Assembly (NCBI GenBank): GCA_023437305.1
Contig: JAEZGN010000030.1
Coordinates: forward strand, 237,831 to 301,830
Direction of reading: 5' to 3'
DNA: 64,000 bases
Origin: Bacteroidota bacterium
GTDB lineage: Bacteria; Bacteroidota; Bacteroidia; Bacteroidales; Dysgonomonadaceae
The notes under the pieces are model-generated. The model did not search any database, had not been told where the DNA came from, and was given only the letters and a program-made list of their open reading frames with translations. The translations under genes and the position numbers were made by a program. Below are positions 1-8,892 of this stretch, one piece after another (within the stretch, counting starts at the first letter, position 1; each line of letters starts with the position of its first letter).

Positions 1-399
1 AGTGATTGGACTTTGCGAGAAGATATTTTTTCGGGGTACACTTCTTGTTCTTCCATCCTTAATGATTTCTATGGAAAAAAGACCGCTCGTTTTAATGAAG
101 CAAAGCAAGACGGAGTGATATTTGGTTTTGCATTCTTTGAAAATATAAATGTGCCTCGCGAAGATATAATAAACTTCAGAGGAGAAATAGAAGACAAGAT
201 CGTTGAGGAAACTGTGCCATATGGTATTGCCAATACGATAGGCGGTGCTACAGGCTTTCATTTTTCGTATATCGACTTCATTATATATGATTATCCTGCA
301 TTTATAAATATAGTAAAGAGAATTCTATCCACATACAATTTTGAAGAGTTCGGCTATTCAGACTTTTCTATAGAATCAAAACCTGTTTTATTCAATTAA
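1..399 (+). CDS. 3' part of an unrecognised protein gene
   Basis: The frame is open from the first base of the window and ends at a TAA, so only the C-terminal ~132 residues are visible. A TTG at base 13 is in frame, but nothing supports it as the true start, and the gene most likely begins outside the window. The visible part is an acidic, soluble-looking alpha/beta sequence with no membrane segment, no cysteine cluster and no catalytic motif that I recognise. A weak hairpin with a T-run (about 422-456) may end its transcript. Function unknown. Confidence 0.6.
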   Translation, partial: SDWTLREDIFSGYTSCSSILNDFYGKKTARFNEAKQDGVIFGFAFFENINVPREDIINFRGEIEDKIVEETVPYGIANTIGGATGFHFSYIDFIIYDYPAFINIVKRILSTYNFEEFGYSDFSIESKPVLFN

Positions 400-531
400 A
401 TTGTTAAGATAACTCTGGATAAAAGCTTAAAGAATTTAGACATAGCTTCTTTTTTATTGATTTTCAATACAAAAAATCAATAAATTACGGCATTAAGATT
501 ATTTTTATTCTGCTATTTAAAACAAAATCAC

Positions 532-539
532 TACTTTTG
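532..539 (+). promoter_or_regulatory. Bacteroidota -7 box for topA
   Basis: TACTTTTG matches the Bacteroidota sigma -7 consensus TAnnTTTG. It lies about 79 bases before the topA ATG, so the transcript would carry the leader hairpin at 561-592. Confidence 0.6.
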
Positions 540-560
540 CCGTTCAAAAGAGAATGTATT

Positions 561-592
561 ATTCGAGTACACTACGTTTAGTATGCTTGAAT
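561..592 (+). promoter_or_regulatory. 5' leader hairpin of topA
   Basis: The leader between the -7 box and the ATG folds into a hairpin of about 13 pairs. The arm TTCGAGTACACTA pairs with TAGTATGCTTGAA, with one mismatch and two wobbles, around a CGTT loop. No T-run follows it, so it is not a terminator. It may affect translation or mRNA stability. Function inferred only. Confidence 0.4.
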
Positions 593-617
593 ATAACACA
601 AGCCTTGATTTAATTGT

Positions 618-2954
618 ATGCAGAAAAATTTAGTTATTGTTGAGTCTCCGGCGAAAGCCAAAACTATCGAGAAATTTTTAGGGAAAGATTTTAAAGTTAT
701 GTCTAGTTACGGACATATTAGAGACCTAAAGAAAAAAGATTTAGGCATAGACCTGGAGAACAATTATACTCCCATATATGAGATACCTTCCGACAAAAAG
801 AAAGTTGTCGATGAATTGAAAAAAGCGGCAAAAGAGGCAGACCTTGTATGGCTTGCTTCCGATGAAGACCGTGAGGGAGAAGCTATATCATGGCATCTGT
901 ATAAGACATTAAAACTTGACGAAAATAAAACAAAAAGAATTGCTTTCCACGAAATTACGAAAGATGCAATTCTGAATGCAATAGAAAATCCCCGAACAAT
1001 AGACATCAATCTCGTAGACGCGCAACAAGCACGTCGCGTACTTGACCGCATCGTAGGGTTCGAATTGTCGCCCGTACTATGGCGCAAAGTGAAGCCCGCA
1101 CTATCAGCCGGGCGTGTTCAGTCGGTAGCTGTAAGACTGATTGTTGAACGGGAACGGGAAATACAACAATTCAAATCGGAAGCATCTTATCGAGTGATTG
1201 CCATTTTCACAAAAGAAGACAATGGCTCTCAGTACGAAATCAAGACAGAACTAAGCAAGCGACTTAAAACCAAGCAAGAAGCGCTAAACCTTCTTGAAAA
1301 ACTTAAAGAGGCAAGCTTCAAAGTTGAAGATGTGGAGACAAGACCGATGAAAAAATCTCCGGCAGCACCCTTTACTACTTCAACCTTGCAGCAAGAAGCA
1401 TCTCGCAAACTAGGCTTCCCTGTTTCGTTGACTATGATGGTTGCTCAGAAACTATACGAGTCGGGAAAAATAACTTATATGCGTACCGATTCGGTTAATT
1501 TGTCGAGCTTGGCAATTAACACTACAAAAAATGAAATTGAAGCTGAATATGGTAAGCAATATTCAAAAGTTCGCCATTTCTCAACAAAATCGAAAGGAGC
1601 ACAAGAGGCACATGAGGCCATCCGTCCTACATATATAAATGAACACTCAATATCGGGTACTGCACAGGAAAAGAAACTGTACGATCTGATATGGAAAAGG
1701 ACTATTGCGTCTCAAATGGCTGATGCCGAATTGGAAAAGACTACAGTAACAGTAAGTATCTCTAACGAGAAAGACATGAAGTTTTCAGCAGTTGGAGAGG
1801 TTATTAAGTTTGACGGATTCTTACACGTGTACCTTGAAGGTACTGATGATGAAATCATAGATAATGAAACAAGTTTGCTTCCTCCTGTAAAAGTTCAGGA
1901 TGCGTTACAAATGAAAGAGGCTACAGCCACAGAGCGATTTACACAACGACCTAGTCGCTATAGTGAAGCATCCCTTGTTCGCAAGCTGGAGGAGCTTGGT
2001 ATAGGTCGTCCGTCTACTTATGCTCCAACTATCTCTACGATCCAGAACCGTGAGTATGTAGAGAAGTCGAATATAGAAGGAACAGAACGAGAGTATAACA
2101 TACTAGCACTCAAAAAAGGAAAAATTTCGGATGTACAGAAAACTGAAATCACAGGTACAGATAAGGGCAAGCTTATCCCTACTGATACCGGAGTGGTAGT
2201 TAATGATTTCCTTATCGAATATTTTCCGGGAATATTAGACTATAATTTTACTGCCAATATAGAAAAGGAGTTTGACCAGATCGCCGAAGGTGAAGAAAAC
2301 TGGACTAAACTGATAGATAAGTTCTACAAAGTATTCCATCCCATCGTAGAATCTGCCACCAATACTCAAACTGATCATAAAGTAGGTGAACGTATACTGG
2401 GTGTTGATCCGAAATCGGGACGTCAAGTATCTGTAAAAATCGGACGATTTGGACCAATGGTACAAATCGGCGTTCAGGAAGAAGAAGAAAAACCTCAGTT
2501 TGCAGGCTTACAAAAGACACAATCCATTGCAACTATAACATTAGAAGAAGCTTTGAAGCTGTTTGAGCTCCCTCGTTCGGTTGGGGAGTTTGAAGGAAAG
2601 GATGTTAGCGTTGGTACAGGACGATTTGGTCCGTATATAAAACATAACGGAAAGTTTATATCTTTGCCTAAAGGGTATGATCCTTACAGTGTTGATTTAG
2701 ACAGTGCGATATCTTTGATTGAAGATAAACGCCAAAAAGATGCTGAAAAGATAATAAAGACTTTTACAGAGGACGCAGATTTACAAATATTAAATGGTCG
2801 ATATGGACCATATATTGCGTACCAAAAGGCAAACTATAAAATTCCGAAAGGTGTAGTACCTGCTGATTTGGATTTTGATGCAGCAATGAAAATAGTGAAG
2901 GCAACCGGAGAGAAATCTGCTACTAAAACAAAAGCAAAGTCGAAGAAGAAGTAG
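618..2954 (+). CDS. topA: DNA topoisomerase I (type IA)
   Basis: Relaxes negatively supercoiled DNA by transient single-strand cleavage. The TOPRIM domain opens with VIVESPAKAKTIEKFL near residue 6 and carries the metal-binding ASDEDREGEA motif near residue 80. The active-site tyrosine is Y287 in KITYMRTDS. The C-terminal third has no four-cysteine zinc fingers. It carries glycine-rich repeats (GRFGPMVQ, GRFGPYIK, GRYGPYIA) followed by a Lys-rich tail. At 778 residues the gene looks complete. It is first in a plus-strand run reaching era at 7523, with a 35-base gap to the next gene. The ATG at 618 directly precedes the TOPRIM strand. Confidence 0.97.
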   Translation: MQKNLVIVESPAKAKTIEKFLGKDFKVMSSYGHIRDLKKKDLGIDLENNYTPIYEIPSDKKKVVDELKKAAKEADLVWLASDEDREGEAISWHLYKTLKLDENKTKRIAFHEITKDAILNAIENPRTIDINLVDAQQARRVLDRIVGFELSPVLWRKVKPALSAGRVQSVAVRLIVEREREIQQFKSEASYRVIAIFTKEDNGSQYEIKTELSKRLKTKQEALNLLEKLKEASFKVEDVETRPMKKSPAAPFTTSTLQQEASRKLGFPVSLTMMVAQKLYESGKITYMRTDSVNLSSLAINTTKNEIEAEYGKQYSKVRHFSTKSKGAQEAHEAIRPTYINEHSISGTAQEKKLYDLIWKRTIASQMADAELEKTTVTVSISNEKDMKFSAVGEVIKFDGFLHVYLEGTDDEIIDNETSLLPPVKVQDALQMKEATATERFTQRPSRYSEASLVRKLEELGIGRPSTYAPTISTIQNREYVEKSNIEGTEREYNILALKKGKISDVQKTEITGTDKGKLIPTDTGVVVNDFLIEYFPGILDYNFTANIEKEFDQIAEGEENWTKLIDKFYKVFHPIVESATNTQTDHKVGERILGVDPKSGRQVSVKIGRFGPMVQIGVQEEEEKPQFAGLQKTQSIATITLEEALKLFELPRSVGEFEGKDVSVGTGRFGPYIKHNGKFISLPKGYDPYSVDLDSAISLIEDKRQKDAEKIIKTFTEDADLQILNGRYGPYIAYQKANYKIPKGVVPADLDFDAAMKIVKATGEKSATKTKAKSKKK

Positions 2955-2989
2955 CATTTTTTCCTTGAAAAATTATTATATTCAGTTGA

Positions 2990-4369
2990 ATGAATAGATT
3001 TTTGGAAAAAGTATTTGGATACAGAGGGTTGAAGATTTTAATACCTTTGTTGGATTTAGCTATCGTATATGGTTCGATAATCTGGTCTTTCTATATTTTC
3101 AAAGACACCCTTGACAACTTTTCCGAAAACTGGTTTTCATTCGTTGCCATCTGGCCGTATATTGGCATTTGCTATCTAATTCTAAGCCATATATTTGAAT
3201 TAGACAAACCCAAAGATTTTTCTTTTTTAGGTATAGGGTATACGGTATTTCTGGTTATAGTCTCTCTACTATTTAGTACAATGGCTATAAGCTTCTTGGC
3301 CAGAGAATTTGCCTTCCCCCGAAGTATCCTTCTTACTGCATATACTATGCAGATTGTGGCAGTTACATTTTGGCATTTTTTTGCCAACAGAATGCACTTT
3401 CGTCTGAATAAAGGAAAATCAGTATTGGTTATTGGTTACGAAAAATCGCAGCCTCTTGCTTACAAACTACTAGAAGCTAAGGGAATATGGTCTAATTTGA
3501 GACATGTTTGCTCACCTGATCATCCTAATTTATATAACTTTATCAACGAGTGCGATATAACGTTCATTACAGAAGATGTTGCAGAAGAGCAAAAGCAAAG
3601 TATTATCTTATATTGCATAGAGTGCAACCATACGGTATTGTATCAACCTAAAAATTCAGAAATTCTTCAATTTAATGCTAATTTCCTACAGATAGACGAT
3701 TCTCCTGTTTTGGATGTGAGAGAATTAGGGCTGGGACAGAGTAATGAAATCTTCAAACGGTTGACAGATGTTTTCTTAGGAACTTTGGGGCTAATAGTTT
3801 TAGCTATTCCATTTATATTTGTCTATTTGGCTTTAAAGATAGGTGGAGGGTCGGCATTTTATGCACAAGAACGCATAACCCGTGACAATAAAGTTTTCAA
3901 GATATATAAATTTCGGACAATGGTCGAAAATGCTGAAGCCATTTCAGGACCTGTATTAGCACAAGATGTTGACAGTCGAATAACTAAACTTGGGCACTTC
4001 CTACGTGCTACCAGATTGGACGAAATACCTCAGATTTACAATATACTCATAGGTGATATGAGCATAGTAGGGCCACGCCCTGAACGACCTTTTTTTGTAG
4101 AGCAATTCTGCGCCGAAATGCCTGAATATAACTTGCGCCATAGGGTTAAGGCCGGTCTTACAGGTCTGGCACAAGTGCAGGGAAAATATAATACATCGGT
4201 AAGAGATAAACTAAAATATGACCTGCTGTATATTAACGGCTATTCGTATGCTTTGGATATTAAACTAATCATGCAGACACTGAATATACTCCTTAGAAAA
4301 AGCAGTACAGAAGGTGTAAAGTCTGTATCCGAAATCGAAAAGGAGGTTGAAGAATTGACTCGCCGTTAA
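2990..4369 (+). CDS. Undecaprenyl-phosphate sugar phosphotransferase (WbaP/WcaJ-like)
   Basis: Membrane enzyme expected to start polysaccharide or O-antigen repeat assembly by moving a sugar-1-phosphate onto undecaprenyl phosphate. The N-terminal half has about four hydrophobic segments (residues ~12-130) and a Rossmann-like cytoplasmic part. From ~255 the bacterial sugar transferase domain follows: a further hydrophobic segment, then YKFRTM, RATRLDEIPQ, GDMSIVGPRPERP and GLTGLAQVQG, all family signatures. Length (459) is normal for the polyisoprenyl-phosphate hexose-1-phosphate transferase group. The sugar specificity cannot be read from sequence. No glycosyltransferase cluster adjoins it, so it may serve a cluster elsewhere. 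Confidence 0.9.
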   Translation: MNRFLEKVFGYRGLKILIPLLDLAIVYGSIIWSFYIFKDTLDNFSENWFSFVAIWPYIGICYLILSHIFELDKPKDFSFLGIGYTVFLVIVSLLFSTMAISFLAREFAFPRSILLTAYTMQIVAVTFWHFFANRMHFRLNKGKSVLVIGYEKSQPLAYKLLEAKGIWSNLRHVCSPDHPNLYNFINECDITFITEDVAEEQKQSIILYCIECNHTVLYQPKNSEILQFNANFLQIDDSPVLDVRELGLGQSNEIFKRLTDVFLGTLGLIVLAIPFIFVYLALKIGGGSAFYAQERITRDNKVFKIYKFRTMVENAEAISGPVLAQDVDSRITKLGHFLRATRLDEIPQIYNILIGDMSIVGPRPERPFFVEQFCAEMPEYNLRHRVKAGLTGLAQVQGKYNTSVRDKLKYDLLYINGYSYALDIKLIMQTLNILLRKSSTEGVKSVSEIEKEVEELTRR

Positions 4370-4430
4370 TTTATATATCCGGAGAGTAGAACCAATTAAT
4401 AAAATAAGAATTTATAAATCATACTGACTT

Positions 4431-4979
4431 ATGAATAATTTTCAAGATTTGGTTACAAATCGTCGGAGTATTCGTAAATTTACTGATGAGCCATTGAAGC
4501 TTCAGCAAGTAGAAGCTATTCTCAAAGCCGGGCTAAAATCACCTTCATCAAAGAGTAAAAATCCTTGGCAGTTTCTATTAGTTGAAGATAAAGAAATGCT
4601 TAGAAAGCTGTCGCTATGCAAAAAGTCGGGAAGTAAACCGATAGAAAGATGTGCTTTAGCTATTATAGTTATGGCAGATCCATTAACAAGCGATGTATGG
4701 ATAGAAGATGCGTCTATCGCTTCCATTATGATGCAGTTACAAGCCGAAGACTTGGGTTTGGGAAGCTGTTGGATACAAATCAGAGAGCGATATACAGAAG
4801 AAGAGGAAGCTTCTAATGACTATATCAAGAGCTTGCTTAATATACCGATACAGCTACAGGTTCTTTCTGTTATAGTATTTGGGAATAAAGCGCAAGAACG
4901 CTCTCCTATCGACGATGAAAAACTACAATGGGAGAAAGTGCATATCGAAAATTTTAATATAAATCAAATAATAGAATAG
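4431..4979 (+). CDS. Nitroreductase family FMN protein
   Basis: Small flavin oxidoreductase. The N-terminal NRRSIRKFTDEPL and GLKSPSSKSKNPWQFL motifs are the phosphate- and FMN-binding segments of the nitroreductase fold. The GLGSCWIQIR stretch near residue 105 is the usual second flavin-contact region. At 182 residues it is a typical single-domain member acting as a homodimer in the cytoplasm. The natural substrate cannot be assigned. It sits 6 bases before the next gene in the topA-era run. Confidence 0.9.
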   Translation: MNNFQDLVTNRRSIRKFTDEPLKLQQVEAILKAGLKSPSSKSKNPWQFLLVEDKEMLRKLSLCKKSGSKPIERCALAIIVMADPLTSDVWIEDASIASIMMQLQAEDLGLGSCWIQIRERYTEEEEASNDYIKSLLNIPIQLQVLSVIVFGNKAQERSPIDDEKLQWEKVHIENFNINQIIE

Positions 4980-4985
4980 CTACTT

Positions 4986-5321
4986 ATGGCAACTAATAGC
5001 AAGTCAAACGACCGTTTGTCGTACGGAATAACAATACTTATCTTCGGTATTTTATTTATGCTGGATAAGTTAGGGGTATTAAGCAAAATCCCTTATGCTG
5101 ACAGACTGATAGGAGTAGGTTCTTTTTTGCTTATAGCAGGAGTTGTGTTCTTATTCACTCAGCCTAAGAAAGTTCTAGGGTGGATATTTTTAGGTGTAGG
5201 TGTGTTGCTTAATGCTGATACCTTCTTTGGCTGGATGCATAATTATTCTAATCTTATTGTTCCGGGCTTATTGATCGTTGCCGGAGTGGCAATGGTATTA
5301 AGCGCCAAAAAGAAGAACTAA
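4986..5321 (+). CDS. Small four-helix membrane protein (LiaF/DUF5668-like)
   Basis: 111 residues with four hydrophobic helices (roughly 13-30, 40-56, 62-78, 88-105) and a short basic tail (AKKKN). The YGITILIFGILFMLDKLGVL opening resembles the membrane domain of DUF5668/LiaF-type proteins, but the C-terminal LiaF domain is absent. Its TAA overlaps the next gene's ATG by one base, so translation is probably coupled. Role unknown. Confidence 0.8.
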   Translation: MATNSKSNDRLSYGITILIFGILFMLDKLGVLSKIPYADRLIGVGSFLLIAGVVFLFTQPKKVLGWIFLGVGVLLNADTFFGWMHNYSNLIVPGLLIVAGVAMVLSAKKKN

Positions 5322-6091
5322 TGAAAGTAGTATTGATAGGAGCTGGCAATGTTGCAACACAATTTGCAAAAGGACTGTACAGTAAATCTTTTGATATTGT
5401 ACAAGTCTATAGTCGAACATTAGCTTCTGCCTCTGCTTTAGCCAAGGAAGTGAATGCTGCACCTATTACAGATATATCATTAGCCGTCTGCGATGCTGAC
5501 TTATATATATTTTCGGTAAAAGATTCTATTTTAGAAGAATTGATTGCTAGCCTTCCGTCAAATAATGGCTTATGGGTACATACAGCAGGTAGCATGTCTA
5601 TAGATGTCTTTAAAGCACATGCTTGCCGGTATGGAGTAGTATACCCATTTCAGACATTTAGTAAAGATAGAAAAGTTGACTGGGCTGATATTCCAATATT
5701 TCTGGAGGCTTCGGACGATCAAGCATTGGAACAACTAAAAAGCATAGCATCTCAGTTGTCAACCAAAATAGTAGAATTATCGACAGAAGAACGAAAGTAT
5801 CTTCATCTTACAGGAGTATTTGCTTGTAACTTTACGAATCATATGTACACTTTATCTAAACGGGTTTTGGCTAAAGTAAACTTGCCGTTCGATATTGCCT
5901 TACCGTTGATTGACGAAACTGCCTTGAAGGTACATTCTTTATCTCCCGAAGAAGCTCAAACAGGTCCGGCTATACGCTTCGATGAAAATGTAATGGAGAA
6001 GCATTTGTCGCTAATTGATGATGACGAAATAAAACAAATTTATAAACTGATGAGTGAAAGTATTCATCGGTTTGGTAAAAAAGATATATAA
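5321..6091 (+). CDS. Rossmann-like / DUF2520 oxidoreductase-like protein
   Basis: The N-terminus shows a dinucleotide-binding GAGNVATQFAKGL loop (residues 7-19), followed by a Rossmann fold. The C-terminal half is helical (HLTGVFACNFTNHMY) and matches the arrangement of the DUF2520 group, which resembles pyrroline-5-carboxylate and ketopantoate reductases. 256 residues, complete. The substrate is not known for this family. It overlaps both neighbours by one base, and in Bacteroidota such genes commonly sit beside kdsC, as here. Confidence 0.85.
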   Translation: MKVVLIGAGNVATQFAKGLYSKSFDIVQVYSRTLASASALAKEVNAAPITDISLAVCDADLYIFSVKDSILEELIASLPSNNGLWVHTAGSMSIDVFKAHACRYGVVYPFQTFSKDRKVDWADIPIFLEASDDQALEQLKSIASQLSTKIVELSTEERKYLHLTGVFACNFTNHMYTLSKRVLAKVNLPFDIALPLIDETALKVHSLSPEEAQTGPAIRFDENVMEKHLSLIDDDEIKQIYKLMSESIHRFGKKDI

Positions 6092-6624
6092 TGAGTACAA
6101 TAAATTACGATTTGAAGAAAATAAAAGCATTTATATTTGATGTTGATGGTGTTTTATCTCCCGATTCAATACCTTTGTCTTCAGATGGGTCACCGGTAAG
6201 GATGGTAAATATAAAAGATGGATATGCTATCAACCTTGCAGTAAAAGCCGGCTATAGTGTGGCCATTATCACAGGAGCAGATACAGACAATATCCGTCTT
6301 CGCTTCAACAGGTTGGGAGTTAATGATATTTACCTCAAATCGAGAGTTAAGATAAACGACCTCAACGACTATATGGAAAAAACAGGCTATAAAGCCGAAG
6401 AGATCATATATGCAGGCGACGACTTGCCAGACTATCAGGTAATGCAGGCTGTAGGGTTGGCTGTTGCCCCGGCAAATGCTGCACCTGAGATAAAAAGTGT
6501 AGCCCAATATATTTCGCATAAAAATGGCGGAGATGGTGTTGCCCGTGATGTCATAGAGCAAGTGATGAAAGCACAAGGCAAATGGATGACACCCGAAATG
6601 CTAAGTTCGACAGCCGTATTCTAA
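6091..6624 (+). CDS. kdsC: 3-deoxy-D-manno-octulosonate 8-phosphate phosphatase (KdsC-like HAD)
   Basis: HAD phosphatase of the C0 (capless) type. The nucleophile motif is FDVDGVL with D17 and D19, then IITGADTDN (motif II) and AGDDLPDYQVM (motif IV) near residue 110. The length of 177 and the lack of a cap domain fit KdsC, which removes phosphate from KDO-8-P in lipopolysaccharide core synthesis. No kdsA lies beside it, so the specific assignment rests on family resemblance. Coupled to the DUF2520 gene by a one-base overlap. Confidence 0.85.
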   Translation: MSTINYDLKKIKAFIFDVDGVLSPDSIPLSSDGSPVRMVNIKDGYAINLAVKAGYSVAIITGADTDNIRLRFNRLGVNDIYLKSRVKINDLNDYMEKTGYKAEEIIYAGDDLPDYQVMQAVGLAVAPANAAPEIKSVAQYISHKNGGDGVARDVIEQVMKAQGKWMTPEMLSSTAVF

Positions 6625-6641
6625 AAACATAAAAAATAAAA

Positions 6642-7523
6642 ATGCATAAATCAGGATTTGTAAATATAGTAGGCAACCCCAATGTAGGTAAATCAACGTT
6701 GATGAACCTGTTGGTAGGTGAAAAAGTATCAATTATTACTTCTAAAGCTCAGACCACTCGTCATCGTATTTTAGGAATAGTGAATACCGATGAATATCAG
6801 ATTGTTTATTCTGATACTCCGGGTGTTTTACGTCCCAACTACAAGTTGCAGGAGTCGATGCTTAACTTTTCGGAATCTGCATTAAGCGATGCTGATGTCT
6901 TACTGTATATGACTGATGTTGTTGAAAAAATAGACAAAAACGAAGAGTTTCTAAAAAAAGTACAAGGTGTAGAAGCGCCTGTTTTGCTTTTGATTAATAA
7001 AATAGATCAAACAAATCAAAAAGACTTGGAAGCCTTAGTCTTGAGATGGAAAGAACTGCTTCCGAATGCTGAAATATATCCGATTTCGGCTTTGAATAAG
7101 TTTAATGCAGATGTGGTCAAGAAACGAATTATAGACCTTATTCCCGAATCACCACCTTATTTTGAGAAAGATGCATTAACTGATCGTCCTGCCCGATTCT
7201 TTGTAACAGAGATTATTCGTGAAAAAATCCTTCTTTATTACCAAAAAGAAATTCCATATTCGGTAGAAGTCGTTGTTGAAGAGTTTAAAGAAGAAAAAGA
7301 TATAATAAATATAAGAGCTCTTATCATTGTAGAGCGTGACACACAAAAAGGAATTGTTATCGGACATCAAGGTGCAGCCTTGAAGAAACTCGGTACAATG
7401 GCACGGAAAGATATTGAGCGATTTTTTGATAAAAAAGTATTCTTGCAAATATTCGTCAAGGTAGAAAAAGATTGGCGAAGCAGGGATAACATACTTCGCC
7501 AATTCGGATATCGTTTAGATTGA
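6642..7523 (+). CDS. era: GTPase Era
   Basis: Ribosome-assembly GTPase that binds the 3' end of 16S rRNA. The G domain shows GNPNVGKST (G1), DTPG (G3), NKID (G4) and SAL (G5). The C-terminal KH domain shows GHQGAALKKLGTMAR and ends with VKVEKDWR. 293 residues is normal. It closes the topA-era run. Its stop is only 4 bases from the convergent aroA stop, leaving no room for a terminator between them. Confidence 0.97.
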   Translation: MHKSGFVNIVGNPNVGKSTLMNLLVGEKVSIITSKAQTTRHRILGIVNTDEYQIVYSDTPGVLRPNYKLQESMLNFSESALSDADVLLYMTDVVEKIDKNEEFLKKVQGVEAPVLLLINKIDQTNQKDLEALVLRWKELLPNAEIYPISALNKFNADVVKKRIIDLIPESPPYFEKDALTDRPARFFVTEIIREKILLYYQKEIPYSVEVVVEEFKEEKDIINIRALIIVERDTQKGIVIGHQGAALKKLGTMARKDIERFFDKKVFLQIFVKVEKDWRSRDNILRQFGYRLD

Positions 7524-7527
7524 TATA

Positions 7528-8751
7528 TTATTTTTCCTCTATCGTAAATCCTACAGTTTTCAGGTCATTCCAATAATTTGGATATGACTTGGTAACTACG
7601 TTCGGGTGTGCTATATTGATATGATCCATCTTTATTGCAGCCGGAGCGAAAGCCATTGCCATGCGATGATCTTCGTATGTGCGGATAACAGCTTCTGTTT
7701 CTGGCTCGCATCTTTCTCCATTCCATTCGAGAATACTGTTTTGACTATCATAAATCAGATATCCCAGCTTTTTCATTTCAGCTTTTAATGCTTCTATGCG
7801 GTCTGTTTCTTTTATCTTTAGGCTTTGCAAGCCTGTAAACATAAAAGGAATATTCATCATACAACAAGTTACAACAAAGGTTTGTGCCAAATCGGGTTCA
7901 TTCACAAAATTATGGAACATCTTCTTTGTTATTCTGTCCGACTTAGTCAATATAACGCCGTTTTCAGTGAATTCGGTATTAACACCTAAATCCAAAAACA
8001 GCTCGGATACTTTAGAGTCGCCTTGCATGCTCTCTTTGAACAATCCTTTCAGTTCTATATGCGCGCTATCTGTTAACGCAGCCATTTCGTACCAATATGA
8101 AGCAGCAGACCAATCAGACTCTACTACATAATGAGTCGGTCTGTATTCTTGTGGATGAATACGGATTATTTTATCTTCCCAATGTGCTTTTACTCCAAAC
8201 TGAGACATCATACCTAATGTCATTTTTATATACGGGATGGATATAATATCGCCTTCCAAATGGATTGTCAAACCCTTACTCATCGTTGGGGCAATCATCA
8301 AAAGTGCCGATATAAACTGGGAACTAACATCTCCCGACAGATATATGTCACCACCATCGAGTGCCGTACCCTTTATTTTTAGCGGAGGATATCCGATATT
8401 GGCAATATATGAAATGCGGGCTCCCAATGAGGTCAGGGCTTCTACTAGTATATTAATAGGACGTTCCTGCATACGCTCTGTGCCTGTTATTATCCATTCT
8501 CCGGGTGTTATAGCTAACAGTGCAGTAAGGAAACGCATAGATGTGCCGGCAGCCTTTACGTCAATCAGGCTGCTGCCTGAGCGGAAGGCTTCTATCATTA
8601 CTTGCGTATCATCACAGTCGGAGAGATTTTCCAGAGTTGAGGCATTTAAACTTAGACCGTTCAGAATAAGAGCTCTGTTGCTTATGCTTTTAGATGCAGG
8701 CAGTGCTATTGTTGAATTTATGGCCTTTGGAGCCATTATTTTATATTGCAT
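7528..8751 (-). CDS. aroA: 3-phosphoshikimate 1-carboxyvinyltransferase (EPSP synthase)
   Basis: Sixth step of the shikimate pathway: joins PEP to shikimate-3-phosphate. Visible signatures are LPASKSISNRALI (residues ~18-30), GTSMRFLTALLA (~70), the SDWSAASYWYEMA segment, and LKIKETDRIEALKAEMKKLG with the conserved KETDRI. At 407 residues it is slightly shorter than the enterobacterial enzyme, as usual for Bacteroidota. Transcribed toward era. No other shikimate gene is nearby. Confidence 0.95.
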   Translation of the reverse strand: MQYKIMAPKAINSTIALPASKSISNRALILNGLSLNASTLENLSDCDDTQVMIEAFRSGSSLIDVKAAGTSMRFLTALLAITPGEWIITGTERMQERPINILVEALTSLGARISYIANIGYPPLKIKGTALDGGDIYLSGDVSSQFISALLMIAPTMSKGLTIHLEGDIISIPYIKMTLGMMSQFGVKAHWEDKIIRIHPQEYRPTHYVVESDWSAASYWYEMAALTDSAHIELKGLFKESMQGDSKVSELFLDLGVNTEFTENGVILTKSDRITKKMFHNFVNEPDLAQTFVVTCCMMNIPFMFTGLQSLKIKETDRIEALKAEMKKLGYLIYDSQNSILEWNGERCEPETEAVIRTYEDHRMAMAFAPAAIKMDHINIAHPNVVTKSYPNYWNDLKTVGFTIEEK

Positions 8752-8892
8752 GATATAATTATTTATCTATACGAAATTAAAGTAAAAACCCATAAAGATC
8801 AAATTTTTAAACATGGATTAAGCATTTTCTACGAATAAAAATATTTTGATTTTTATGAGCTTTTACAATCTATATATTTTATCAGAATGTTA

